This document shows, in pieces, positions 1-8,793 of a stretch of DNA of 64,000 nt. The notes under the pieces are model-generated. The model was not told the DNA's origin, made no database searches, and saw only the letters and a program-made list of their open reading frames with translations. The DNA is from Janthinobacterium sp. 1_2014MBL_MicDiv (GTDB lineage: Bacteria; Pseudomonadota; Gammaproteobacteria; Burkholderiales; Burkholderiaceae_D), in NCBI RefSeq assembly GCF_001865675.1, contig NZ_CP011319.1, forward strand, positions 682,001 to 746,000, given 5' to 3'. The stretch's first letter is position 1. Each line of letters starts with the position of its first letter. The translations under genes and the position numbers were made by a program.

Positions 1-787
1 CGTAGGCGAGCTTGCCGAGGTCTTTCACCAGCACGGGCACGCCGTTCTTGCTGCTGACGACGACGTTGCCCATGTCGTCGAGCGAGTGCAGCAGGCCCAC
101 GCCGCGCACCACGTACGATTGCTGGCCGCGGTCGATGACGCTGCCGCCGCCGCTGATGTTGTTGGCGTTGATGGCATCCTTGACCTGCGCCAGCGAGAAA
201 CCGTAGCTGTCGAGTTTTGCGGGATCGAGCTCCAGCATGAATTGCGTGGTCAGTCCGCCGAAATTGCTGACGTCGGCCACGCCGCGCACCTGCTGCAGGC
301 GCGGTATCACGGTCCAGAACTGCAGTTCGGACAGTTCGCGCAGGCTGCGGCTTTTCGATTCAAGCGTGTAGCGGTAGATTTCGCCCGTCGGCGAGGTGTA
401 GGGATCGAGCCCCGGCTTGGCGTCGTACGGCAGGTTGACGCTGGCGAGCCGCTCCTGCAGCCGCTCGCGCGTGAAGTAGCCGTCGCTGCCATCCTCGAAC
501 ACCACGGTGATCAGCGACAGCGCGAACAGGCTGCGCGTGCGCAGCACATGCATGCCGGGCGTGCCGAGCAGGGCGCGCTCGAGCGGTATCGTGATCTGCT
601 GCTCGATTTCCTCCGCGCCCAGGCCCGGCACCTGCGTGACGATCTGCGAGGTGACGTCGGCGATGTCGGGGTAGGCCTCGATGGGCAGCTGTTTCCAGCT
701 GTAGATGCCGTAGGCGGTGACGAACAGCAGCACGAGCCAGACGATGCCGCGCCGCTGGCAGCAGGTGGCGATGAAACGGTCAATCAT
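1..787 (-). CDS. Heavy-metal RND efflux pump (CzcA/CusA type), N-terminal part
   Basis: This is the inner-membrane pump of a tripartite metal exporter, of which the first 262 codons are present; the gene runs off the left edge. The protein begins MIDRFIATCCQRRG, followed by a first membrane helix (about residues 14-30) and the HME-RND signature around YPDIADVTSQIVTQVPG, then EEIEQQITIPLERAL and a periplasmic porter region with TSPTGEIYRYTL. These features match CzcA/CusA proteins (usually about 1,040 residues). The ATG overlaps the stop of the upstream adaptor gene by 8 nt, so the two are translationally coupled. The divergent two-component pair at 2196-4266 probably controls it. The metal (Cu/Ag or Co/Zn/Cd) cannot be decided because the charged residues of helix 4 lie outside the window. 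Confidence 0.93.
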   Translation of the reverse strand, partial: MIDRFIATCCQRRGIVWLVLLFVTAYGIYSWKQLPIEAYPDIADVTSQIVTQVPGLGAEEIEQQITIPLERALLGTPGMHVLRTRSLFALSLITVVFEDGSDGYFTRERLQERLASVNLPYDAKPGLDPYTSPTGEIYRYTLESKSRSLRELSELQFWTVIPRLQQVRGVADVSNFGGLTTQFMLELDPAKLDSYGFSLAQVKDAINANNISGGGSVIDRGQQSYVVRGVGLLHSLDDMGNVVVSSKNGVPVLVKDLGKLAY

Positions 788-1910
788 TGAGCAGCACTCC
801 TTCCTTGACGACGATGCGTTCGCCCGCCTTGAGTCCCGAGACGATTTCCACCTGCTCGCCATGGCTGGCGCCGACCTGCACCACGCGTGGCTCGAAGCGC
901 AGCGGGCCGCGTTCGACCATCACCCGCGTCGACAGCCCGCTTTGCAGCACGGCGGCCGCCGGCACGACGATGGCGCGGCGCGAAGCGCCGGCAAACCCCG
1001 CGTGGGCGAACATGCCCGGCTTGAAGGCGCCGCTGCGGTTGTCGATGGAAACGCGCACCTTCACCGTGCGCGTTTCCGCATCGAGCACGGCACCCACATA
1101 GGCGACCTTGCCCTCGAAGTGTTTGCCGGGCCAGGCGTCGAGCGTGATGCGGGCCTGCTGTCCCACGGCCACCTGCGCCAGGTCCTTCTCGCTCACGTTG
1201 GCCGACAGCCACACGGTGGACAGGTCGGCCACCGTCATGACGGGCGCGTTGATATCGTTCCAGTAGCCGCCCTGGGCGCCGTCCATGGCGATCACGGTGC
1301 CGGCAATGGGCGAGCGCAGCACGTAGTCGCGGCGCGAACCGCGCGCGCCGGCGCCGTACTGCGCCAGCTTGTCGGCGCTCGCTTGCGCATCGCTGCCGGC
1401 CTGCTCATAGCTGGCCTGGGCCGATTCGTATTCCTTGCGCGCGGCGATCTGCGCCTCGAACAGCGTTTTCTGGCGCTCCAGTTCCTGGCGCGCCTGCAGC
1501 AGGGCGGACCTGGCCTTGCTGTCGTCCGCATAGGCGGCGCTCAGTTCCGCCGAATCGAGCGTGAACAGCGGGTCGCCCGCCTTTACGCTGTCGCCCAGCG
1601 CGCGCTGCAGGCGCGTGATGCGCCCGGCCAGGGGCGGCGTGATTTTCACCAGCTTTTCCGGCATCGCTTCGATGCTGCCCGGCGCGTCCGTCTGCGTGGC
1701 GATATCCTGTTCCTGCGCGGGGGCGATCTGCAGGCGCTGGCGCAGCGGCGACAGTTTGCCGACTTCGATGCTGCCATCATCGAGGTGGCGCGATGGGACA
1801 GGCGGCGAGGCCGCTGGCGTCGGCCTTGCGCAGCCGGCGAGGGCCGAGCAGCTGAGGGCCACGGCGAGCGCGCAGCAGGCGCCCAGGGCGTTGTGGGTGG
1901 TCGTGTTCAT
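780..1910 (-). CDS. Efflux RND periplasmic adaptor, lipoprotein (CzcB/CusB-like)
   Basis: This 376-residue membrane-fusion protein links the adjacent RND pump to an outer-membrane channel. The N-terminus has a hydrophobic signal ending in the lipobox LAGC, so the mature protein should be lipid-anchored. A biotinyl/lipoyl-like half motif (KITPPLAGRITRLQ), an alpha-helical hairpin (about residues 120-190), a second lipoyl half (LRSPIAGTVIAMDGAQGG) and beta-barrel segments follow in the order normal for HlyD/CusB proteins. I chose the ATG at 1910, not the in-frame ATG at 1946, because AAGGAAA lies correctly before it and the signal peptide starts there. The gene overlaps the pump gene downstream. 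No Met/His-rich metal site like that of CusB is obvious. Confidence 0.9.
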   Translation of the reverse strand: MNTTTHNALGACCALAVALSCSALAGCARPTPAASPPVPSRHLDDGSIEVGKLSPLRQRLQIAPAQEQDIATQTDAPGSIEAMPEKLVKITPPLAGRITRLQRALGDSVKAGDPLFTLDSAELSAAYADDSKARSALLQARQELERQKTLFEAQIAARKEYESAQASYEQAGSDAQASADKLAQYGAGARGSRRDYVLRSPIAGTVIAMDGAQGGYWNDINAPVMTVADLSTVWLSANVSEKDLAQVAVGQQARITLDAWPGKHFEGKVAYVGAVLDAETRTVKVRVSIDNRSGAFKPGMFAHAGFAGASRRAIVVPAAAVLQSGLSTRVMVERGPLRFEPRVVQVGASHGEQVEIVSGLKAGERIVVKEGVLLND

Positions 1911-2051
1911 CCCGTGTTTCCTTGTTGTTGGTGGTGGTAGCGGCATGCGTGGATGCCATGCCCAGGCGGGCGATCAGAGGGGGCGCAGGTGGCGCGGACA
2001 GCGTCAAGACGGCAGCGTCACAACAGCGCCGGAAAAGCATAGCAAGGGCGT

Positions 2052-2091
2052 CCTGAAGAAGCGCCCAAGAATGCCTGAATCATTCTTCAGG
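2052..2091. promoter_or_regulatory. Candidate response-regulator operator in the divergent metal-efflux promoter
   Basis: CCTGAAGAA (2052-2060) and TTCTTCAGG (2083-2091) form a perfect 9-bp inverted repeat. A second CCTGAA at 2074-2079 forms a tighter palindrome with TTCAGG at 2086-2091. The site lies 142 nt upstream of the adaptor gene and 105 nt upstream of the regulator gene, which is where an OmpR-family regulator of both operons would bind. The role is inferred; the repeats are seen. Confidence 0.45.
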
Positions 2092-2195
2092 TTCGGTGCG
2101 CGCAGGCGACGGCGCGGTAAAATGCAGCGATGGAAACCCCGGAACATGCGGGGGAATGCGGGAAAATGCGGCGCGACGCGACGGGAAAGGCAGGC

Positions 2196-2876
2196 ATGAG
2201 GATTCTCTTGGTGGAAGACGACCGCAAGGCGGCGCGCCTGCTGGCGCGCGGCTTGCAGGAGGAAGGCTTCGTCGTCGACGTGGCGCACAGCGCGGAAGAG
2301 GGCGAGGAGGAAAGCTACGCCGTCGATTACGACGTGATCGTGCTGGACTGGATGTTGCCGGGCAAGCAGGGCATCGATTTCTGCCGCGACTTGCGCGCGC
2401 GTGGCATCCAGACGCCGGTGCTGATGCTCACGGCGCGCGACGCCACGGCCGACCGCGTGGCGGGTCTGAACACGGGCGCCGACGATTACCTGACCAAGCC
2501 CTTCGAATTCGAGGAACTGCTGGCGCGCATCCGCGCGCTGCTGCGCCGCTCCGACATCAGCCGGCCGCTGGTGCTGGCGCTGGCCGACCTGACGCTCGAC
2601 CCCGTCAGCCACCAGGCGACGCGGGGCGGCGCGCCGCTGGTACTGACGCCCAAGGAATACGCGATTTTATTGATCCTGCTGCGCCAGGCGGGCGAAGTGG
2701 TCAGCCGCGCGCGCCTGGCCGAGCAGATCTGGCAGGCGGACCTGATCGGCATCGATAACCTGATCGACGTCCACGTGCGCAACCTGCGGGGCAAGGTCGA
2801 TGCGCCGGGCCTGCCGCAATTGATCCACACGGTGCGCGGACGCGGTTTCCGCCTGGCGGAAAACAGCGGTGGCTAG
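2196..2876 (+). CDS. OmpR-family response regulator of the heavy-metal efflux system
   Basis: This 226-residue regulator has a receiver domain (MRILLVEDD, phospho-acceptor D51 in VLDWMLPG, conserved Lys in YLTKPFEFEELL) and a C-terminal winged-helix DNA-binding domain (about 130-220, with IDVHVRNLRGKVD). It resembles the CusR/CopR/CzcR group. I chose the ATG at 2196 because it gives the family's standard N-terminus and has GGGAAAGGCAGGC upstream; the in-frame ATG at 2130 would add 22 atypical residues. It is divergent from the adaptor-pump operon and overlaps the kinase gene by 8 nt, so it is expected to activate the pump when metal is sensed. Confidence 0.92.
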   Translation: MRILLVEDDRKAARLLARGLQEEGFVVDVAHSAEEGEEESYAVDYDVIVLDWMLPGKQGIDFCRDLRARGIQTPVLMLTARDATADRVAGLNTGADDYLTKPFEFEELLARIRALLRRSDISRPLVLALADLTLDPVSHQATRGGAPLVLTPKEYAILLILLRQAGEVVSRARLAEQIWQADLIGIDNLIDVHVRNLRGKVDAPGLPQLIHTVRGRGFRLAENSGG

Positions 2877-4266
2877 CTTTCGCAAGCGCCTGCTGCTGGT
2901 GCACCTGGCCGTCATCCTCGCCATCGTCGCCTGCACCGCGCTGGCCGGCTACTGGGGCCTGTCGCGCGCCGTGCACGGCCAGCTAGACGCGGCCCTGCTG
3001 GCGCTGGGCGAGACGGAGATGGCGATGCTGCCGGCCGCGCCGCGCCAGCCCGTCAGCGTGCACGAGGTGGCGCCGGGCCTGGCGCCGCCGTCCTTGATGC
3101 GGCTCGACCGCCTGGTGCAGATCATCGATGGCGAAGGCCGCGTGCTGGCGCGCAGCCGCAACCTGGAAGCGGCGCGGCTGCCGGCGCCGCCCGCCCTGCT
3201 GGCGCGCCTGGCGGCCGGCGAGACCGTTTTTGAAACCTTGCCCAAGTTCGGTGAGGAGCCGCTGCGCATGGTCTCGATGCCCGTGCCTTCGTCCGGCGCG
3301 CGCCTGTCGGTGCAGGTGGCCGGTTCGCTCGACGACGCCAATCACGTGCTGGCCTCGGCCACCTTGCTGTTTGGCGCGATGGCGCTGGCGCTGCTGGCCG
3401 CCGTGGGACTGGCCGGCGAGATGCTTACGCGCCGCGTGCTGGGTGCCATCGACGACGTGGTGCTGCAGGCGCGCTCCATCGGCGAGGCCAGCCTGCACCA
3501 GCGCCTGCCGCATCCGGGCACGCCGGATGAAATCGGCCGCCTGGTCGATACCCTGAACGCCATGCTGGACCGCCTGGAACACGGCTACGATGCACAACGG
3601 CGCTTCACGGCCGACGCCTCGCACGAGTTGCGTTCGCCCCTGTCGCGCCTGCGCACGGAAATCGAAATCACCTTGCGCCGTCCGCGCGAGTCGCCCGAGT
3701 ATGTCGACGCGCTGGCGTCCTGCCTCGACGAAGTGCAGCGCCTGACGACCCTGGTGGAAGAATTGCTGATGCTCACGCGCCTCGATGCGGGGCAGGAACG
3801 CAATGCGGTGGAATCGGTACACCTCAATCCGCTGCTGCGCGCGGCGGCGCAACGGCTGGAAAAGGCGGCAGCGCAGCGCGGCATCCGCCTCGCGCTCGAC
3901 GATGGCGCGCCCGTGCACGCGCGCGTGGCGGCCGGCCCCGTCGACCTGGTGCTGGCCAATCTGCTCGACAACGCCGTGAAGTTTTCGCCACCCGACAGCG
4001 TCATTACCCTGCAGGTGTCGCGCGACGGTGGCGACGTGCTGGTCAGCGTGGCCGATGCGGGACCGGGCATCGGCGTGGAAGACTTGCCGCATCTGTTCGA
4101 ACGCTTTTACCGTGGCGCGCAGGCGCGCGCGGGCGAGGCGCCCGGTTTCGGCCTCGGCCTGGCCCTGTCGCAAGCCATCGTGCATGCGTATGGCGGACGC
4201 ATCGAGGCGCAGAACCGCGCCGGCGGCGGCGCCCTGTTTACCATGCGCTTGCCCGCCTCAGGCTGA
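2869..4266 (+). CDS. Sensor histidine kinase partnered with the metal-efflux regulator
   Basis: This 465-residue membrane kinase begins with GTG at 2869, inside the end of the regulator gene. Helix 1 is at about 8-30, a periplasmic sensor stretch spans about 31-160, helix 2 is at about 163-184, and HAMP runs to about 240. The HisKA box is RRFTADASHELRSPL, with the phospho-acceptor at H252. The ATPase domain shows the N box (NLLDNAVKFSPP), G1 (DAGPGIG) and G2 (FGLGLALSQ). This is the architecture of CusS/CzcS-type kinases. The periplasmic part contains no cluster of His or Met residues, so the ligand cannot be named. Its 3' end converges with the small gene on the other strand, overlapping by 9 nt. 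Confidence 0.93.
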   Translation: MASFRKRLLLVHLAVILAIVACTALAGYWGLSRAVHGQLDAALLALGETEMAMLPAAPRQPVSVHEVAPGLAPPSLMRLDRLVQIIDGEGRVLARSRNLEAARLPAPPALLARLAAGETVFETLPKFGEEPLRMVSMPVPSSGARLSVQVAGSLDDANHVLASATLLFGAMALALLAAVGLAGEMLTRRVLGAIDDVVLQARSIGEASLHQRLPHPGTPDEIGRLVDTLNAMLDRLEHGYDAQRRFTADASHELRSPLSRLRTEIEITLRRPRESPEYVDALASCLDEVQRLTTLVEELLMLTRLDAGQERNAVESVHLNPLLRAAAQRLEKAAAQRGIRLALDDGAPVHARVAAGPVDLVLANLLDNAVKFSPPDSVITLQVSRDGGDVLVSVADAGPGIGVEDLPHLFERFYRGAQARAGEAPGFGLGLALSQAIVHAYGGRIEAQNRAGGGALFTMRLPASG

Positions 4267-4569
4267 GGCCGGCACGCCTTCCCAGCGCACTTGCCGCACC
4301 TGCGGCCAGGCGCCCGCGCGGTTGACGAAGCGTACCAGCACGGCGCGCTGCACGGCCTGGCACAGCACCATGGCGATCAGCCGCACCATCTGCCTGCCCG
4401 CGTCCCAGCTGCGCAGCACCTGCGACGGCGCCAGGCCCGCGCCTTTCAGTTCGGCCAGCAGCAGGCGCACCACGTGGTCGGCCTGCGCCGCGGGGCAGGT
4501 GACGGTCAGGCGGTAGGTGGCCACGACAGGTGTGCGCCTGGCAAACCAATGGAAGAATTTTTTCATCAT
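4258..4569 (-). CDS. Small stand-alone domain resembling the MgtC C-terminal (ACT-like) domain
   Basis: This 103-residue protein starts MMKKFFHWFARRTP and contains YRLTVTCPAAQADHVVRLLL, which parallels YRVTAVCEAEQEVQVRNLML in the C-terminal cytoplasmic part of the adjacent MgtC protein. Both continue with a helix, a strand rich in R/V and a final QVRW or AVRW segment. I therefore read it as a detached duplicate of the MgtC regulatory domain. Its ATG overlaps the mgtC stop by 1 nt, so it is the second gene of that operon. The next in-frame ATG (4566) is also possible. The function is not known to me; regulation of MgtC by domain-domain contact is a guess. It overlaps the kinase end on the other strand by 9 nt. 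Confidence 0.7.
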   Translation of the reverse strand: MMKKFFHWFARRTPVVATYRLTVTCPAAQADHVVRLLLAELKGAGLAPSQVLRSWDAGRQMVRLIAMVLCQAVQRAVLVRFVNRAGAWPQVRQVRWEGVPASA

Positions 4570-5291
4570 CACACTCCCCGTTCGGCGACAAATTCCGCGT
4601 TGTTGACCAGCGCCCAGCGCACGGCCGAGACGCTGCCTTCCAGGCTGACCTGGCTGACGATCTGCTCCAGCAGTCCCAGGCTGGACAGGGGCGTGAGCAG
4701 GTCGGCGCGCACTTCGATGCGCCCGGCCTGCGGCGCATCCTCGCTGTGCAAGGATTGCAGCATCAGCGCCGGCATGCCGCTGATCATGCGCAGCATCAGG
4801 TTGCGCACCTGGACTTCCTGCTCCGCCTCGCACACGGCCGTGACGCGGTAGATGCTTTCCGTCTCGATGCCGGCCGCGCTGCCGTGCGCGTTGATGCGCT
4901 GGGCCAGGTGGCGCAGCACCAGGTTGGCGATCAGCACAAACGCCGTGCCGATGGCCGCTTCGAGGGCAAACCCCAGGCCGCACAGGATGCCGATGGCGGC
5001 CGAGCACCACAGCGTGGCGGCCGTGTTCAGGCCGCGCACCGTCATGCCCTCGCGCATGATGACGCCGGCACCCAGGAAACCGATGCCCGACACCACCTGC
5101 GCGGCGATGCGCATGTGGCCAGAGGCATCGCCTTCGAGCACGGAAACCATCACGAACAGCGAGGCGCCGACGGACACCAGCGCATTCGTGCGCAGGCCCG
5201 CCATGCGCTGGCGCAGCTGGCGTTCGGCGCCGATCATGGCGCCCAGGGTCAATGCCGCGGCAACGCGCAGCGCAAAGTCAAATACCACCAT
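4569..5291 (-). CDS. MgtC/SapB family membrane protein
   Basis: This 240-residue protein has an N-terminal membrane domain with about five helices and the MgtC signature: LGAMIGAERQLRQRMAGLRT, then GIGFLGAGVIMREG and VRGLNTAATLWCSAAIG. A soluble C-terminal ACT-like domain covers about residues 145-240. MgtC proteins are tied to growth at low Mg2+ and to control of F-type ATP synthase and membrane potential; which applies here is unknown. The start has a good GGGAG site 6 nt upstream. The gene forms a two-gene operon with the small paralogous domain downstream. The upstream region is long (see 5292-5655), but I do not recognise an M-box Mg2+ riboswitch core in it. Confidence 0.9.
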   Translation of the reverse strand: MVVFDFALRVAAALTLGAMIGAERQLRQRMAGLRTNALVSVGASLFVMVSVLEGDASGHMRIAAQVVSGIGFLGAGVIMREGMTVRGLNTAATLWCSAAIGILCGLGFALEAAIGTAFVLIANLVLRHLAQRINAHGSAAGIETESIYRVTAVCEAEQEVQVRNLMLRMISGMPALMLQSLHSEDAPQAGRIEVRADLLTPLSSLGLLEQIVSQVSLEGSVSAVRWALVNNAEFVAERGV

Positions 5292-5655
5292 CAGTTTCTC
5301 CCGGCTGGGGAGGAACAGGCGAGTGCACAGGCGAAGTCAATCCGCCCGAAAAGGGGGCAGCAGGCGATAACGGTGGAACGATGAGGAGGGAAGTGGCGGC
5401 GAGTCTGTACTGCCGCTGGTAGAACCGCACCTTGCCGAGGGCAGGGCGGGCGGAATGCGCGCGTCTTGCCTAAGGCCGATCGCCGATGGTCAATCGACTA
5501 CTGTCACTGGAACAAGCACCCACGAGTCACTCCATACAATTGATAACGGGGACAGTCTAGCCAGTGGGGGCGTTTTGGTCAACTGAAGCTCTCTTCAGGA
5601 AACCGCCGCGTCGTCCCCGCCAATGCGGGGACGGTGAAGGCGACCGGCAGGAAGG
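5292..5655. other. Intergenic region between mgtC and the RND pump; possible mgtC leader
   Basis: This 364-nt stretch has no convincing gene. It must hold the mgtC promoter on the minus strand and the 3' flank of the pump gene. A perfect small inverted repeat, CTGAAG-ctct-CTTCAG, lies at 5583-5598, 58 nt beyond the pump stop; it has no T run, so it is a weak terminator candidate. The rest, read toward mgtC, is pyrimidine-rich and could form a long 5' leader, but no named riboswitch motif was recognised. Confidence 0.4.
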
Positions 5656-8600
5656 TCAGTGGGCGGCGCCGGCGGGCGCCTTGGCGTCGTCGGCATGCGC
5701 ATCCGTGTGCGCATGCGCGTCGCCGCCGCCGAAGAAGCGCGCGGCGCGCTTGCCCAGGCTGTCGAGGTAGGTGTAGGCGACGGGCACCACCACCAGCGTC
5801 AATAGCGTCGAGGTGATGACGCCGCCGATGACGGCGCGCCCCATCGGCGCCTGCGATTCGCCGCCGTCGCCCATGCCGATGGCCATCGGCAGCATGCCGA
5901 AGACCATCGCCAGGGTCGTCATCAGGATGGGGCGCAGGCGTACCTGGCCCGCTTCCATCAGCGCGGCGAACTGGCCCAGGCCTTCGCGCTGGCGCTGGTT
6001 GGTGAAGTCCACCAGCAGGATCGCATTCTTGGTGACCAGGCCCATCAGCATGATGAAGCCGATCACGGAGAAGATGTTCAGGGTGCTGCCCGTGATCAGG
6101 AGGGCCAGCAGCACGCCGATCAGGGAGAGCGGCAGCGACACCATGATGGCGACCGGCTGCAGGAAGCTGCCGAACTGCGACGCCAGCACCAGGTAGATGA
6201 AGATCACGGCGATACCCAGCGCCATCATCGCGCCGCCCATGGTTTCGGCCATCTGCTGCGCATTGCCGGCCACGTCGAAACGCACGCCGGGCGGCAGGTC
6301 GATCGACTTGATGGCTTTCTGCACGTCGGCGTCGACGTCGCCGGCAGGACGGCCCTGCACGCCGGCATAGATGGCCACGCGGCGCTGCAAGGCCTGGCGC
6401 TTCAGCACTTGCGGGCTGGACGACGGCACGAATTCCACCACCTGGCGCAGCGGGATCATCACCGGCTTGCCGTTCGCATCGAGCTTGCTGGACGCCAGCG
6501 ACAGGTCGGCCAGGTCGGCCACCTTCTGCCGGCCCGACTTGGGCAGCTGCACGTTGACGTCGTAGTTCTGCCCGTCGGACGCCAGCCAGTGGCTGACCGT
6601 GTCGCCCGCCACGAACGGGCGCAGGGCGGCGCCGATCTGCTGCACCGACAATCCCAGGTCGCTGGCCAGTTCGTTATTGATCTTCACCGTGGTCGACGGA
6701 TTGGCGCCTTCCTGGCTGTATTCCATGTCGGCCAGGCCCTTGATGGTGCGCATCTTGTCCATCAGGCGGTGCGCCACTTCATCGAGCTTGCCCTCGTCCG
6801 TGCCGAGGATGGCGATGAAGATGGGGCGGTTGCCGACGGACAGGGTAATGCCGGCGATCGGCGCCAGGCGTTCGCGGATCAGCCTTTCCAGTTCCTGCTG
6901 CGAGCGGCGCTTGTGCGTCTTGATGTCCGTCAGCTTCAGGTTGACTTCAGCCGCATTGCGTCCATCGGGCGTGCCGATATTGGCCACCAGGCTGTCGATT
7001 TCGGGAAATTCCTTCAGGGCCGCTTCCACCTGGCGCACCTTGGAATCCGTGTATTCGAGGCTGGAGCCGACGGGCGTCTTGAAGCGCAGGTTGACCCAGC
7101 CCTGGTCCGTCTCGGGGAACATCTCGCCGCCTATCATCGGCACGAGCATCAGGCTGCCCGCGAACAGGGCCACGGCCGTGGCCAGCGTGGTCTTGCGCCA
7201 GCGCAGGGCGATGCCGAGCACCTTGCCATACCAGACGTGCAGGCGGTCGATGCCGGTCTCGATCCAGGCCATGAAGCGGCCCAGCCATGGCGCATACTTG
7301 AAGCGGTCCTTGACGGGGTCGCGCCAGACGGACGACAGCATCGGGTCGAGCGTGAAGCTGACGAACAGCGACACCAGCACGGCGACGGCCACGGTGATGC
7401 CGAACTGCAGGAAGAAGCGGCCGATGATGCCGTCCATGAAAGCCACCGGCACGAACACGGCGACGATGGCAAACGTGGTGGCCATCACTGCCAGGCCGAT
7501 TTCATTGGTGCCGTCGTTGGCCGCCTTGTAGTGGCTCTTGCCCATGCCCAGGTGGCGCACGATGTTTTCGCGCACGACGATGGCGTCGTCGATCAGCAGG
7601 CCGATGCACAGCGACAGCGCCATCAGCGTCAGGAAGTTCAGGGTGAAGCCGAAGGCCTTCATGGCGATGAAGCTGGCCAGCACGGAGATCGGCAGGGTCA
7701 ATCCGGTGATGATGGTCGAGCGCCACGAGTGCAGGAACAGGAAGACGATCACCATGGTCAGCACGGCGCCTTCGATGATGGTGCGCTTGACGTTATTGAG
7801 CTGGCTTTGCACGCGTTCCGATTCGTCGTCCAGCACGCGCAGGGTGATATCGGGCGGCAGCGTCTTTTGCAGGTCGGCCGCCACTTTCAGGATGCCGGTG
7901 CCCACTTCCACCACGTTGGCGTCCTGCACCTTGGTGATTTCCATGGTCACGGCCTGCTGGCCGTTCATGCGCGAGATCGACAGCTCTTCCTGCTCGCCGT
8001 CGACGACGCTGGCCACCTGGTCCAGGTAGACGGGACCGCTGGCGCGGCGCGCCACGATGATCTTGCCGAATTCGCGCGCATCCTTGATCTTGCCTTCCAC
8101 GCGCACCAGCTGTTCGGCCGCGCCATGGCTGATGGAGCCGGCCGGCAAATTGGTATTCGTGGCCTGGATGGCGCGGATCACTTCATCGACGCCGATGCCC
8201 TGGGCATTGAGTTCGATCGGCTTCATGCTGATGAGGATCTGGCGCGCGCGCAGGCCGCGCAGCTTGACTTGCCCCACGCCGGCCACGCCCTGGAAGCGCT
8301 TGCTGATGATCTGCTCCGTCATGGTCGACAGCGAACGCAGGTCATGCCCGGTGGAGGTCAGCACGATGGTGGCGATGGGGCGCTCGTTGTCGCCCTCGGC
8401 GCGCGCGATGAACGGGTCCTTGGCTTCCTTCGGGAAGCGCGGGCGCACCAGCGCCACCTTGTCGCGCAAGTCCTGCATGGCCTTGTCCATATTCGTCGAC
8501 AGCTCGAATTCCAGGTAGACGCCGGCGCGTCCTTCCCATGAGTTGGCGCGGATGGTCTTGATGCCGCTGACGGTGTTGACGGCGTCCTCGATGGGGCGCG

Positions 8601-8790
8601 TGATGTCGTTTTCCACGGCTTCGGGCGAGGCGCCCGGGTAGTTCACTTCAATGGCGGCGAACGGGAACTGCACGCTGGGCATGCTTTCCACGCCTAGGCC
8701 GCGGTAGGAAAACACGCCCAGCACCACCAGCGCCACCATGACCATGGTGGCGAAGACAGGGTTCTGTATGCTGACTTTGGTCATCCACAT
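5656..8790 (-). CDS. HAE1-family RND efflux transporter (AcrB/MexB/MdtB type)
   Basis: This 1,044-residue inner-membrane proton/drug antiporter has the family's normal length. It shows helix 1 near the N-terminus (IQNPVFATMVMVALVVLGVF), the porter motif VNYPGASPEAVENDITRP, the helix-4 proton-relay Asp pair in LCIGLLIDDAIVVREN, and the second half with YLVLASQFGSFLQPVAIM and GLVTKNAILLVDFTNQ. The DD pair and the absence of HME signatures point to organic substrates, not metals. SD GGAAGGA lies over the adaptor's stop codon, 3 nt before this gene. The last about 25 residues are rich in His, Asp and Ala (GGGDAHAHTDAHADD), which is unusual for this family. No outer-membrane factor gene is adjacent, so the pump probably borrows a TolC/OprM protein from elsewhere. 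Confidence 0.93.
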   Translation of the reverse strand: MWMTKVSIQNPVFATMVMVALVVLGVFSYRGLGVESMPSVQFPFAAIEVNYPGASPEAVENDITRPIEDAVNTVSGIKTIRANSWEGRAGVYLEFELSTNMDKAMQDLRDKVALVRPRFPKEAKDPFIARAEGDNERPIATIVLTSTGHDLRSLSTMTEQIISKRFQGVAGVGQVKLRGLRARQILISMKPIELNAQGIGVDEVIRAIQATNTNLPAGSISHGAAEQLVRVEGKIKDAREFGKIIVARRASGPVYLDQVASVVDGEQEELSISRMNGQQAVTMEITKVQDANVVEVGTGILKVAADLQKTLPPDITLRVLDDESERVQSQLNNVKRTIIEGAVLTMVIVFLFLHSWRSTIITGLTLPISVLASFIAMKAFGFTLNFLTLMALSLCIGLLIDDAIVVRENIVRHLGMGKSHYKAANDGTNEIGLAVMATTFAIVAVFVPVAFMDGIIGRFFLQFGITVAVAVLVSLFVSFTLDPMLSSVWRDPVKDRFKYAPWLGRFMAWIETGIDRLHVWYGKVLGIALRWRKTTLATAVALFAGSLMLVPMIGGEMFPETDQGWVNLRFKTPVGSSLEYTDSKVRQVEAALKEFPEIDSLVANIGTPDGRNAAEVNLKLTDIKTHKRRSQQELERLIRERLAPIAGITLSVGNRPIFIAILGTDEGKLDEVAHRLMDKMRTIKGLADMEYSQEGANPSTTVKINNELASDLGLSVQQIGAALRPFVAGDTVSHWLASDGQNYDVNVQLPKSGRQKVADLADLSLASSKLDANGKPVMIPLRQVVEFVPSSSPQVLKRQALQRRVAIYAGVQGRPAGDVDADVQKAIKSIDLPPGVRFDVAGNAQQMAETMGGAMMALGIAVIFIYLVLASQFGSFLQPVAIMVSLPLSLIGVLLALLITGSTLNIFSVIGFIMLMGLVTKNAILLVDFTNQRQREGLGQFAALMEAGQVRLRPILMTTLAMVFGMLPMAIGMGDGGESQAPMGRAVIGGVITSTLLTLVVVPVAYTYLDSLGKRAARFFGGGDAHAHTDAHADDAKAPAGAAH

Positions 8791-8793
8791 GGC

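Noticed and set aside
86..790. Long open frame on the plus strand across the RND pump gene
   Set aside because: It is antisense to the CzcA-like gene, His/Gln/Arg-rich and without family motifs, a typical shadow frame in GC-rich DNA.
5292..5560. Mg2+-sensing M-box riboswitch before mgtC
   Set aside because: I looked for the conserved M-box helices and loops and did not find them; only generic GC-rich pairing is present.
6409..8541. 710-codon open frame on the plus strand
   Set aside because: It lies antisense to the HAE1 pump, which has complete RND motifs; composition (H, R, D, Q) is that of a shadow.
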